Shown here: piece after piece, positions 18,641 through 26,961 of the stretch
Position numbering within the stretch: the first letter of the stretch is position 1
Layout of the letters: the number at the start of each line of letters is the position of its first letter
From: Pseudomonas sp. GM74
GTDB taxonomy: Bacteria > Pseudomonadota > Gammaproteobacteria > Pseudomonadales > Pseudomonadaceae
Assembly: GCF_000282455.1 (NCBI RefSeq)
Contig: NZ_AKJG01000038.1
Span: 1-34,013 of the forward strand
Reading direction: 5' to 3'
DNA: 34,013 bases
Made by a program: the position numbers and the translations under genes
Notes under the pieces: generated by a model
Database searches by the model: none
Seen by the model: only the letters and a program-made list of their open reading frames with translations
What the model was told of the DNA's origin: nothing

Positions 18641-18730
18641 TGTGGGAGCGGGCTTGCTCGCGAAAGCGGAGTGTCAGTCGACATCATTGTTGCCTGATAC
18701 ACCGCTATCGCGAGCAAGCCCGCTCCCACA
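18641..18730. repeat. REP doublet between arcB and arcC
   Basis: Inverted REP units TGTGGGAGCGGGCTTGCTCG... and its complement, placed inside the arc operon where it could shape differential mRNA levels. Confidence 0.92.
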
Positions 18731-18766
18731 TTGACCCTTTTCCGTCAGTGGGAGCCGAGTCAGCCG

Positions 18767-19777
18767 TTACAGGTCAGCCAGGGTCGATACCAGAATCGCC
18801 TTGATGGTGTGCATGCGGTTTTCCGCTTGCTCGAAGGCGATGCAGGCCGGCGACTCGAACACGTCATCGGTCACTTCGATGCCGTTGCTCAGGTGCGGGT
18901 ACTGCTCGGCAATCTGTTTGCCGACTTTGGTATCACAGTTGTGGAACGCCGGCAGGCAGTGCATGAACTTGGTGCGCGGGTTGCCGGTGGCTTTCATCAG
19001 TTCGGCGTTGACCTGATACGGCAGCAGTTGCTGGATGCGCTCGGCCCAGGCTTCGACCGGCTCGCCCATCGATACCCATACATCGGTGTGGATGAAATCC
19101 ACGCCCTTGACGGCGGCTTTCGGATCTTCGGTGAGAGTGATGCGCGCGCCGCTTTCCTCTCCATATTTTTTGCAGCGAGCCACCAGGTCGTCCGCCGGCC
19201 ACAGGGCTTTCGGGGCGCAGATGCGCACGTCCATGCCGAGCTTGGCGCCGATCAGCAGCAACGAGTTGCCCATGTTGTTACGCGCGTCGCCCAGATAGGC
19301 GTAGCTGATTTCATGGATCGGCTTGTCGGCGTGTTCACGCATGGTCAGCACGTCGGCGATCATTTGTGTCGGGTGATACTCGTCGGTCAGGCCGTTGAAC
19401 ACCGGTACGCCGGCGAACTTGGCCAACTCCTCGACGATTTCCTGCTTGAAGCCACGGTATTCGATGGCGTCATACATGCGCCCGAGCACGCGGGCGGTGT
19501 CCTTCATGCTTTCCTTGTGACCGATCTGCGAGGAGTTCGGGTCGATATAGGTGACGTTGGCGCCCTGGTCATAGGCTGCAACTTCGAACGCACAGCGGGT
19601 GCGGGTCGAGGTTTTTTCGAAGATCAGCGCGATGTTGTTGCCCTTGAGATGTTGCTGTTCGGTGCCGGTGTACTTGGCACGCTTGAGGTCGCGGGACAGG
19701 TCGAGCAGGTAGCGCAATTCGCGAGGGGTGTGGTGTTCCAGGCTCAGCAGATTGCGGTTATGAATATTGAACGCCAT
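18767..19777 (-). CDS. arcB: Ornithine carbamoyltransferase, catabolic
   Basis: It splits citrulline with phosphate into ornithine and carbamoyl phosphate. At 336 aa it has the length of the P. aeruginosa catabolic enzyme. The carbamoyl-phosphate motif STRTR is at 57-61 (FEKTSTRTR), [11 protein letters not shown] follows in the middle, and MHCLPAFHN holds the ornithine-domain HCLP motif. The start at 19777 gives [18 protein letters not shown]. Its position between arcA and arcC identifies it as the catabolic rather than the biosynthetic (argF) enzyme. Confidence 0.97.
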   Translation of the reverse strand: MAFNIHNRNLLSLEHHTPRELRYLLDLSRDLKRAKYTGTEQQHLKGNNIALIFEKTSTRTRCAFEVAAYDQGANVTYIDPNSSQIGHKESMKDTARVLGRMYDAIEYRGFKQEIVEELAKFAGVPVFNGLTDEYHPTQMIADVLTMREHADKPIHEISYAYLGDARNNMGNSLLLIGAKLGMDVRICAPKALWPADDLVARCKKYGEESGARITLTEDPKAAVKGVDFIHTDVWVSMGEPVEAWAERIQQLLPYQVNAELMKATGNPRTKFMHCLPAFHNCDTKVGKQIAEQYPHLSNGIEVTDDVFESPACIAFEQAENRMHTIKAILVSTLADL

Positions 19778-19805
19778 TTTGGATCTCCTAAGGTGTCGGT
19801 TATCC

Positions 19806-19838
19806 CCTTGGCCCGAACTCGGTAAGCGCGGGCCAAGG
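19806..19838. other. Stem-loop between arcA and arcB
   Basis: CCTTGGCCCG (19806-19815) and CGGGCCAAGG (19829-19838) form a perfect 10-bp stem with a 13-base loop. There is no T run on the minus-strand 3' side, so it is more likely an mRNA-processing or stability element than a terminator. Confidence 0.6.
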
Positions 19839-19846
19839 CTAATAGG

Positions 19847-21103
19847 TTAGTAGTCAATCGGATCGCGGATGATCGGGCAGGTCATGCAATGGCCGCCGCC
19901 CCGTCCCCGGCCGAGTTCGCCGGCGCTGATGGTGATGACTTCCACCCCGGCCTTGCGCATCAGGGTGTTGGTGTAGGTATTGCGGTCGTAGCCGATGACC
20001 ACGCCGGGCTCCACGGCTACCACGTTGTTGCCGTCGTCCCACTGCTCGCGTTCGGCGGCGAAGCTGTTGCCGCCGGTTTCCACCACACGCAGGGCCTTGA
20101 GGTTGAGGGCCTGGGCCACAGTGTCGAGGAAGTTGGTTTCTTCGCGGCGGATGTCGATGCCACCCGCTTTGCTTTCATCGGGACGCAGGGTGAAGGCGAC
20201 AATCTGGTTCACCACTTCCGGGAAGATCGTGACGAGGTCGCGATCGCAGAAGCTGAACACCGTGTCCAGGTGCATTGCCGCACGGGATTTCGGCAGGCCG
20301 GCGACGATCACTTTCTCCACGGCTTTGTTCTTGAACAGGTTCACCGCCAGTTGGGCAATGGCCTGGCGCGACGAGCGTTCGCCCATGCCGATCAACACCA
20401 CGCCGTTGCCGATCGGCATCACATCACCGCCCTCAAGGGTGGAGTTGCCGTGGTCCTTGTCCGGGTCGCCGTACCAGATCTGGAAATCGGCGTTGGTGAA
20501 CTCGGGGTGGAACTTGTAGATGGCGGTGGTCAGCAGGGTTTCCTGCCGGCGCGCCGGCCAGTACATCGGGTTGAGGGTGACGCCACCGTAGATCCAGCAG
20601 GTGGTATCGCGGGTGAACTGGGTGTTGGGCAGCGGCGGCAGGATGAAGCTGGAGTTGCCCAGGAAGTCGCGGAACATCTCGATGGCCTTGCCGCCGAAAC
20701 TGGTGGGCAAGTCGTCACCCGAGACACCGCCGATCAGGAACTCGGCGATCTTGCGCGGCTCCAGGCTGCGCAGCCACGACGAGGTTTCATTGATAAGGCC
20801 CAGCCCCACCGAGTTGGCGGTGATCTTGCGTTCCAGAATCCAGTCCAGGGCTTCGGGGATGGCGACGATGTCCGTCAGCAGGTTGTGCATTTCCAGTACA
20901 TCGATGTTGCGTTCGCGCATCTTGGTGACGAAGTCGAAGTGGTCGCGTTTGGCCTGGGCCACCCACAGCACATCATCGAACAGCAGTTCATCGCAGTTGT
21001 TCGGGGTCAGCCGCTGATGGGCAAGCCCTGGGGAGCAAACCATGACTTTGCGCAGTTTGCCGGCTTCGGAATGGACGCCGTACTTAACTTTTTCCTTGGT
21101 CAT
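19847..21103 (-). CDS. arcA: Arginine deiminase
   Basis: It hydrolyses L-arginine to citrulline and ammonia. The 418-aa protein ends [21 protein letters not shown], where Cys406 is the catalytic nucleophile. Other conserved motifs are [35 protein letters not shown] and [10 protein letters not shown]. The length and N-terminus ([27 protein letters not shown]) match the Pseudomonas family. It follows arcD by 33 bases and is the first catabolic enzyme of the arc operon. Confidence 0.98.
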   Translation of the reverse strand: MTKEKVKYGVHSEAGKLRKVMVCSPGLAHQRLTPNNCDELLFDDVLWVAQAKRDHFDFVTKMRERNIDVLEMHNLLTDIVAIPEALDWILERKITANSVGLGLINETSSWLRSLEPRKIAEFLIGGVSGDDLPTSFGGKAIEMFRDFLGNSSFILPPLPNTQFTRDTTCWIYGGVTLNPMYWPARRQETLLTTAIYKFHPEFTNADFQIWYGDPDKDHGNSTLEGGDVMPIGNGVVLIGMGERSSRQAIAQLAVNLFKNKAVEKVIVAGLPKSRAAMHLDTVFSFCDRDLVTIFPEVVNQIVAFTLRPDESKAGGIDIRREETNFLDTVAQALNLKALRVVETGGNSFAAEREQWDDGNNVVAVEPGVVIGYDRNTYTNTLMRKAGVEVITISAGELGRGRGGGHCMTCPIIRDPIDY

Positions 21104-21136
21104 TACAGTGATCCTCCAGATGACAAAACAGGGTGG

Positions 21137-22564
21137 TTACAGAGTCAAGAAGCCGTCATAGAGGCCGTAGGCCGCCACCAGGGCGCCGACGACCACCGCC
21201 GCGAAAATCAGCTTCTCGACATTGGTGAAAACCGGTTTGTTTACTTCAAGCTTAGCCTTGGCAAACAGGATCACGCCGGGGGCATAGAGCAGGGCGGACA
21301 GCAGCAGGTACTTGATGCCGCCTGCGTACAGCAGCCAGATCGCGTAGACCAGGGCCACGGCACCGATGACGAGATCCTTCTGCCGCTCGCCCGCCGCGCC
21401 TTCGTAGGTTTCGCCGCGGACCGCCAGCAGCAACGCGTAGGCTGCCGACCACAGGTACGGCACCAGAATCATCGAGGTGGCGAGGTAGATCAGCGACAGG
21501 TAAGTGCTGGCCGAGAACAGCGTGATGATCAGGAATACCTGCACCATGGCGTTGGTCAGCCACAGGGCGTTGACCGGGACATGGTTGGCGTTTTCCTTGC
21601 GCAAAAACGCCGGCATGGTGTGGTCCCTGGCGGCGGCGAACATGATCTCCGCGCACAGCAGCACCCACGACAGCAATGCCCCCAGCAACGAGATGATCAA
21701 ACCTACGCTGATCAGCACCGCGCCCCAGTGACCCACCACGTGCTCCAGCACGGCGGCCATCGACGGGTTTTGCAGTTTGGCCAGCTCCGGCTGGGTCATG
21801 ATCCCCAGCGACAGCACATTCACCAGGACCAAAAACAGCAGCACGGTGACGAAGCCGATCACGGTGGCCTTACCCACGTCGCTGCGTTTTTCCGCCCGGG
21901 CCGAAAAGATGCTCGCGCCTTCGATGCCGATGAACACCCACACGGTGACCAGCATCATTTTGCGCACCTGGTCCATCACGCTGCCCAGGTCAGGGTTCTT
22001 GAGGCCCCAGATGTCGGCGGTGAAGATGTCCAGTTTGAAGGCGAACAACGCGATCAACATGAACAGCACCAGCGGCACAATCTTGGCGATGGTGGTCACC
22101 AGGTTGATGAACGCTGCTTCCTTTATTCCTCGCAGTACGAGGAAATGTACGGCCCAGAGCAGCACCGAGGCACCGATCACGGCAGCAGGGGTATTCCCCT
22201 CCCCAAATAGCGGAAAGAAGTAGCCGAGGGTGCTGAACAGCAAAACGAAGTAGCCAACGTTGCCCAGCCAGGCACTGATCCAGTACCCCCAGGCGGACGA
22301 GAAGCCCATGTAGTCGCCGAAACCGGCCTTGGCGTAGGCGTATACCCCGCCATCAAGATCGGGTTTGCGGTTGGCCAGGGTCTGGAATACGAACGCCAGG
22401 GTGAGCATGCCGACGGCAGTGATTGCCCAACCGATCAGAATGGCGCCGACATCCGCGCTGGCGGCCATGTTTTGCGGCAAGGAAAAGATCCCGCCACCAA
22501 TCATCGAACCGACGACTAATGCAACCAGTGCGCCGAGTTTGAGTTTTCCGGGAGCTTCAGACAT
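21137..22564 (-). CDS. arcD: Arginine/ornithine antiporter
   Basis: This inner-membrane carrier of the APC superfamily exchanges external arginine for internal ornithine. The 475-aa protein has about a dozen hydrophobic segments and the APC signature GSMIGGGIFSLPQNMA near residue 20. The start at 22564 is preceded by TTGGAG. It is the first gene of arcD-arcA-arcB-arcC. I could not find a convincing ANR box (TTGAT-N4-ATCAA) upstream. A near-identical paralogue of the same length lies divergently at 23009. Confidence 0.96.
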   Translation of the reverse strand: MSEAPGKLKLGALVALVVGSMIGGGIFSLPQNMAASADVGAILIGWAITAVGMLTLAFVFQTLANRKPDLDGGVYAYAKAGFGDYMGFSSAWGYWISAWLGNVGYFVLLFSTLGYFFPLFGEGNTPAAVIGASVLLWAVHFLVLRGIKEAAFINLVTTIAKIVPLVLFMLIALFAFKLDIFTADIWGLKNPDLGSVMDQVRKMMLVTVWVFIGIEGASIFSARAEKRSDVGKATVIGFVTVLLFLVLVNVLSLGIMTQPELAKLQNPSMAAVLEHVVGHWGAVLISVGLIISLLGALLSWVLLCAEIMFAAARDHTMPAFLRKENANHVPVNALWLTNAMVQVFLIITLFSASTYLSLIYLATSMILVPYLWSAAYALLLAVRGETYEGAAGERQKDLVIGAVALVYAIWLLYAGGIKYLLLSALLYAPGVILFAKAKLEVNKPVFTNVEKLIFAAVVVGALVAAYGLYDGFLTL

Positions 22565-23008
22565 TGCATGACTCCAATGCAGGAGAAGAGAGGCAACAGA
22601 CTAAGTCCGTTGGCTATCCAATCAGCTGACTTGGATCATTAAATGAGAGCGTCCCGAGTTTGTTGGCGGAGTGCCATCATTTGCAAGGCGGCTGCTTGTA
22701 ATGCTTGTTCTAGAGCCTTTTTGTAGGTTGTTTCAGTTATTTTGTGTTTTGTTTCGAATTATGACGCTAGTTGGTTTTTCAGAATTCGCCAATCTTCTCC
22801 GTGGGTTTTTTGTACAAAATGGATGTATTGGAAAAGCGTATACAACAAATGATTATATCGGCGCCTCTAATAGCCGTTTTGTGCAAGTAAAAAGACATAG
22901 GTTGGCGTTATCCAATAAACGTTATTACGCTTCAACAGTTTAGTTGACGTCCGATATGTGACGATCTCGCGGCACTTGTCGCCCCCTCGGAGAAATGGAG
23001 ATGCAACG
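22565..23008. promoter_or_regulatory. Divergent region between two arcD genes
   Basis: 444 bases that must hold both promoters. The centre (22680-22930) is clearly AT-rich compared with the coding DNA around it. No clear ANR box or sigma-54 site is visible. Near each gene there is a TTGG...CCAAT string: TTGGCTATCCAAT at 22610-22622 and TTGGCGTTATCCAAT at 22902-22916. They resemble each other but have different inner spacing. No gene is seen here. Confidence 0.45.
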
Positions 23009-24436
23009 ATGTCGCAATCACCGAGCAAGCTTCGCCTGAGTGCATTGATCGCGTTGGTGGTGGGGTCGATGATTGGCGGCGGGATATTTTCCCTGCCACA
23101 AAACATGGCGGCCAGGGCCGATGCCGGGGCGATCCTGATCGGTTGGGCAATCACTGCCGTCGGCATGCTGACCCTCGCGTTTGTGTTCCAGACCCTGGCC
23201 AATCGCAAGCCGGAGCTGGACTCCGGGGTGTACGCCTATGCCAAGGCCGGGTTCGGCGACTACATGGGCTTTTCTTCGGCCTGGGGGTACTGGATCAGCG
23301 CCTGGCTGGGCAACGTCGGTTACTTCGTACTGCTGTTCAGCACCCTCGGTTATTTCTTTCCGGTCTTTGGCGAAGGCAACACGCCGATCGCCATCGTCTG
23401 CGCTTCGGTGCTGCTCTGGACCGTGCATTTTGTGGTGATGCGCGGGATCAAGGAGGCGGCGTTCATCAACCAGGTGACCACCGTGGCCAAGATCGTGCCG
23501 CTGATCATGTTCATCGTGATCGCCGCCGTGGCGTTCAAGGCGGACATCTTTACCCTCGATATCTGGGGGCGCAACAACCCGGAGTTCGGCAGCGTGATGG
23601 ATCAGGTCCGGCACATGATGCTGGTCACCGTGTTCGTGTTCATCGGTATCGAGGGCGCCAGTGTCTATTCGGCCCGGGCGGAGAAACGTTCCGACGTGGG
23701 CCGGGCGACGGTGATCGGGTTCATTGGGGTGTTGGCGCTGCTGGTGCTGGTGAATGTGCTGTCGCTGGGGATCATGACCCAGCCGCAACTGGCGAAACTG
23801 CAGAACCCCTCGCTGGCGGCTGTGCTTGAACATATCGTCGGCCCCTGGGGCGCGTTGCTGATCAGTGTCGGCCTGGCGATTTCGCTGTTGGGGGCGTTGT
23901 TATCCTGGGCGCTGCTGTGCGCCGAAATCCTGTTCGCCACGGCGAAAGACAAGACCATGCCGGCATTCCTGACCAAGGAAAACGCCAACCGTGTGCCGGT
24001 CAACGCGATGTGGCTGACCAACTCGATGATCCAGCTGTTCTTGCTGATCACCCTGTTTTCCGCCGGCACCTACACCAGTCTGATTTATCTGGCGTCTTCG
24101 ATGATTCTGGTGCCGTACCTGTGGTCGGCGGCCTATGCGGTGTTGTTGTGCGCGCGGGGTGAAACCTACCAACAGGCTCCCGCCGAGCGGATCAAGGACT
24201 TGCTGATCGGTGGCATCGCCCTGGGCTACGCGGTGTGGTTGCTGTATGCCGGCGGCCTGAAGTATTTGCTGCTGTCGGCCTTGCTGTATGCACCGGGTGT
24301 GATCCTGTTTGCCAAGGCTCGTAATGAGCAGGGCAAGCCGCTGTTCACGGTCGTCGAGAAAGGCATTTTTACCTGTGTCATCGGTGGTGCGGGGTTGGCG
24401 GCCTATGGGTTGTACAGCGGGGTGCTCAGTCTGTGA
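23009..24436 (+). CDS. Second ArcD-type arginine/ornithine antiporter
   Basis: A 475-aa APC-superfamily carrier, the same length as ArcD and alike over its whole length. Blocks such as VVGSMIGGGIFSLPQNMAA and YAKAGFGDYMGFSSAWGYWI are identical or nearly so. The ATG at 23009 (MSQSPSKLRLSAL) is chosen by homology with ArcD and by GGAG nine bases upstream. It lies head-to-head with arcD, so the two form a large inverted repeat. Its stop overlaps the start of the alkA-like gene. The substrate is probably a basic amino acid, but whether it also imports arginine or has moved to another exchange cannot be read from the sequence. Confidence 0.9.
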   Translation: MSQSPSKLRLSALIALVVGSMIGGGIFSLPQNMAARADAGAILIGWAITAVGMLTLAFVFQTLANRKPELDSGVYAYAKAGFGDYMGFSSAWGYWISAWLGNVGYFVLLFSTLGYFFPVFGEGNTPIAIVCASVLLWTVHFVVMRGIKEAAFINQVTTVAKIVPLIMFIVIAAVAFKADIFTLDIWGRNNPEFGSVMDQVRHMMLVTVFVFIGIEGASVYSARAEKRSDVGRATVIGFIGVLALLVLVNVLSLGIMTQPQLAKLQNPSLAAVLEHIVGPWGALLISVGLAISLLGALLSWALLCAEILFATAKDKTMPAFLTKENANRVPVNAMWLTNSMIQLFLLITLFSAGTYTSLIYLASSMILVPYLWSAAYAVLLCARGETYQQAPAERIKDLLIGGIALGYAVWLLYAGGLKYLLLSALLYAPGVILFAKARNEQGKPLFTVVEKGIFTCVIGGAGLAAYGLYSGVLSL

Positions 24437-25296
24437 GGTTGCTGCTGGCGTACCAGCCGCCCCTGGACTGGCCTGCTTTGCTGGGGTTCTTGTCGGCGCG
24501 AGCGATTGCTGGCCTGGAAACGGTGGTCGAAGGTGTCTACTCGCGCAGCATCGACTTGCATGGCGTTCACGGTACGTTTTCGATCCGGTCTGCCGCATCC
24601 CATGCACTTGAGCTGAGCCTGGACTTTCCTGACCCGGGCGCCGTACCTGAAATTGTCGCAAGGCTGCGGCGGATGTTCGACCTGGATGCCGACCTGTGCA
24701 CGATTCACCGACACCTGGCGGTTGATCCGCTGATGGCACGGTTGATTGCCGAACGTCCCGGGTTGCGAGTGCCGGGGGCGTGGGATGGGCTGGAACTGGC
24801 GATCCGTGCGGTGTTGGGGCAGCAGATTACGGTAGTGGCGGCGATCCGGTTGGCGGGGAAGTTGGTGGCGCAATACGGTGTGCCATTAAGTTCACCGCAG
24901 CCGGGATTGAGCCATGTGTTTCCTACGGCTGAGGTGCTGGCGGGGGCGGATCTGGCGACGCTGGGCATGCCGAAAAGCCGAGGCCGGACATTGTCGGGAT
25001 TGGCTCAGGCATTACTCGATGATCCGCGACTGTTCGAGTCCGGGCGGGAGGGGGGCGTAGCGCGGTTGCTGGCCTTGCACGGGGTTGGTGACTGGACGGC
25101 GCAGTACATTGCGTTGCGACAGTTGCGGGAGATGGATGGGTTTCCCAATGGTGATGTTGGGCTGATCAATGCGTTGGTGGCGCTGGAAGGGGGGCCGGTG
25201 ACGGCGCGGCAGCTTTTGGCGCGAGCTGAACCATGGCGGCCCTGGCGAGGGTATGCGGCGCAGTTGCTGTGGACTTCGTTGAGTCGGGCGGACTGA
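24433..25296 (+). CDS. alkA: DNA-3-methyladenine glycosylase II (AlkA type)
   Basis: It removes alkylated bases, such as 3-methyladenine, from DNA. The 287-aa protein has the AlkA N-terminal domain (LAYQPPLDWPALLGFLSARAIAGLETV) and an HhH-GPD domain with LHGVGDWTAQYIALR. Catalytic Asp241 lies in PNGDVGLINA, matching Asp238 of E. coli AlkA. The start is a GTG whose TGA overlap (GTGA) with the preceding antiporter stop suggests translational coupling. Unlike many AlkA genes, it has no ada neighbour here, and its pairing with an amino-acid antiporter has no obvious reason. Confidence 0.9.
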   Translation: MRLLLAYQPPLDWPALLGFLSARAIAGLETVVEGVYSRSIDLHGVHGTFSIRSAASHALELSLDFPDPGAVPEIVARLRRMFDLDADLCTIHRHLAVDPLMARLIAERPGLRVPGAWDGLELAIRAVLGQQITVVAAIRLAGKLVAQYGVPLSSPQPGLSHVFPTAEVLAGADLATLGMPKSRGRTLSGLAQALLDDPRLFESGREGGVARLLALHGVGDWTAQYIALRQLREMDGFPNGDVGLINALVALEGGPVTARQLLARAEPWRPWRGYAAQLLWTSLSRAD

Positions 25297-25326
25297 GCTG
25301 ATCCGGAATTTGTACTGACAGTCCTG

Positions 25327-25440
25327 ACGCCTTCGCGGGCAAGTCGGATCGCCGCACCGCCGCTCCCACATTTGATCGCGAAAGTCAGGAAAAACGCAGT
25401 CCCTGTGGGAGCGGGCTTGCCCGCGAAGGCGATCTGACGG
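25327..25440. repeat. REP pair, one copy degenerate
   Basis: An intact REP unit (CCCTGTGGGAGCGGGCTTGC..., 25401-25440) and, to its left, a decayed inverted unit (CGCCTTCGCGGGCAAGT ... CCGCTCCCACA). They lie between the convergent alkA and CoA-transferase genes. Confidence 0.8.
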
Positions 25441-26790
25441 TCACCACCACTGCGCGCGATGTGAACCCAAATCAGTTGCTGGCAATGTCCATTGCAACGG
25501 TGTCCCCGTCATCTTAAGCGGCACATGCAACCGATACGCCGGCCCCCACGGCGTCTGCTCCACCACCATTCCCTGATCCTTTTGATCCTCTGCCCGCAAC
25601 GGCTCATCGGCCCCGGCCCCCGCCTCGATCAACAACTTCGCCGTACGCGCCAACGACAATCGCGCCGAGCCGCCTGTACCGTCGCTCAACCGTTGTGCCA
25701 ACAATCTGATCGCACTGGCCGCCATCAAGTACCCGGTGGCGTGATCGAGGGCTTGCACCGGCAATGGCGTCGGCTTGTCTGCCTGCTTCCAGCGCATGCC
25801 CGCTTCGGCAATGCCACTGCTCATCTGCACCAGGCTGTCGAAGCCCCGTCGGTTTTGCCAGGGGCCGCTCCAGCCATAAGCGTTGAGGCAAACGTCGATC
25901 AGACCGGGGTTCAGTTGCCGGCGCTCAATCATGCCCAAGCCAAGTCGCTCCAGTGCATCGGCACGATAGCCGTGGAGCAGCATGTCGGCGTCCTTGAGCA
26001 GGCATTCGAATACGGCGCGGTCGGATTTGTCGTTCAGATCAAGACGCGCGCAGCGTTTTCCCAAAGTGACTTCCGGCACCACCCCTGGCTCGTTCCAGGT
26101 CGGCGGATCGATGCGCAAGACATCGGCGCCCAGGCCTGCCAGAAAGCGACTGGCGATGGGGCCTGCCAATACTCGGGTCAAGTCCAGCACCTTGATGCCG
26201 GCCAGTGGGCGAGCAACTGAAGCTGTCCACGGTTTGCGGCGCTGGCTTGGGTAGTTGGCGAATTGAATCAAGGGTTCGGCATTCACTGCCTGGCCTTGAG
26301 GATGGGTCTGCCATTGTTCCCGGGTGCGCATTTCGGCGGCACAGCCACCGGCATCGACCACCGCCTGCTCCAGTTCGCTGTTCGCCCATCGAGCCACTTT
26401 GCCGGCCATCGCTGCGCGGTCGGTACAGGCGCCGAGCACGCTTTCAGCAGCGGCGCGGTGATGGGGCGCGTTGGTGTGCAGGCGAATCCAGCCATCGCGG
26501 GTGGCGTAGTCACCGGCCACCGGGTCCCATAGCGGCGGAACGCTCCAGCCAAGCGGGCGAATGGAGGTCGCGAACCAGAATGATGCGAGGCGTCGGTCAA
26601 CTTCAAGGTCGGGCAGGAGCCCGGTTTGCTGATGCAGCAGTTCGCTGGCGGCCTGGCCTGCGGCAGCGATGCTGGCGCAGGCCAGATCCGTGACGGCAAA
26701 CGCCGAGGGCAGGGCGCCGCTGGACGTGAATGGAATCGGGGTGTGAGGCAAACCGAGTGCGGCTTGAATGGACGTGAGCAGATCAGTCAT
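25441..26790 (-). CDS. CoA-transferase family III (CaiB/BaiF) protein
   Basis: A 449-aa protein whose second half has the class III CoA-transferase pattern: LAGIKVLDLTRVLAGPIASRFLAGLGADVLRIDPP, followed by CARLDLNDKSDRAVFECLLKDADMLLHGYRADALERLGL and NAYGWSGPWQNRRGFDSLVQMSSGIA. The N-terminal part (~1-190) looks like a degenerate half of the same fold. In active members an Asp in a VS(M/L)xD motif forms the acyl anhydride; here the matching segment LSLARTA has Arg382 at that place, so normal chemistry is doubtful. The start at 26790 has GGAGAG upstream. The substrate is unknown, and it has no operon partner. Confidence 0.8.
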   Translation of the reverse strand: MTDLLTSIQAALGLPHTPIPFTSSGALPSAFAVTDLACASIAAAGQAASELLHQQTGLLPDLEVDRRLASFWFATSIRPLGWSVPPLWDPVAGDYATRDGWIRLHTNAPHHRAAAESVLGACTDRAAMAGKVARWANSELEQAVVDAGGCAAEMRTREQWQTHPQGQAVNAEPLIQFANYPSQRRKPWTASVARPLAGIKVLDLTRVLAGPIASRFLAGLGADVLRIDPPTWNEPGVVPEVTLGKRCARLDLNDKSDRAVFECLLKDADMLLHGYRADALERLGLGMIERRQLNPGLIDVCLNAYGWSGPWQNRRGFDSLVQMSSGIAEAGMRWKQADKPTPLPVQALDHATGYLMAASAIRLLAQRLSDGTGGSARLSLARTAKLLIEAGAGADEPLRAEDQKDQGMVVEQTPWGPAYRLHVPLKMTGTPLQWTLPATDLGSHRAQWW

Positions 26791-26853
26791 CGAAGGGCTC
26801 TCCGGAGCGAGAGCCAGATCTTAGATCAAATCAGGTGACAAGCCAGATGAAAC

Positions 26854-26945
26854 CTGTGGGAGCGGGCTTGCTCGCGAATACGATCCATCATTCAACGATG
26901 ATGGTGACTGATACACCGCATTCGCGAGCAAGCCCGCTCCCACAG
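26854..26945. repeat. REP doublet between chemoreceptor and CoA-transferase genes
   Basis: Inverted REP units CTGTGGGAGCGGGCTTGCTC... and its complement, with perfect outer arms of about 25 bases. Confidence 0.92.
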
Positions 26946-26961
26946 TTTCCGGTGGTGCTGC

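Noticed and set aside
22565..23008. ANR (Fnr-type) box for arcD
   Set aside because: ANR control is expected for arcDABC, but no TTGAT-N4-ATCAA site stands out. TTGGATCATTAA (22632-22643) is too far from the consensus.
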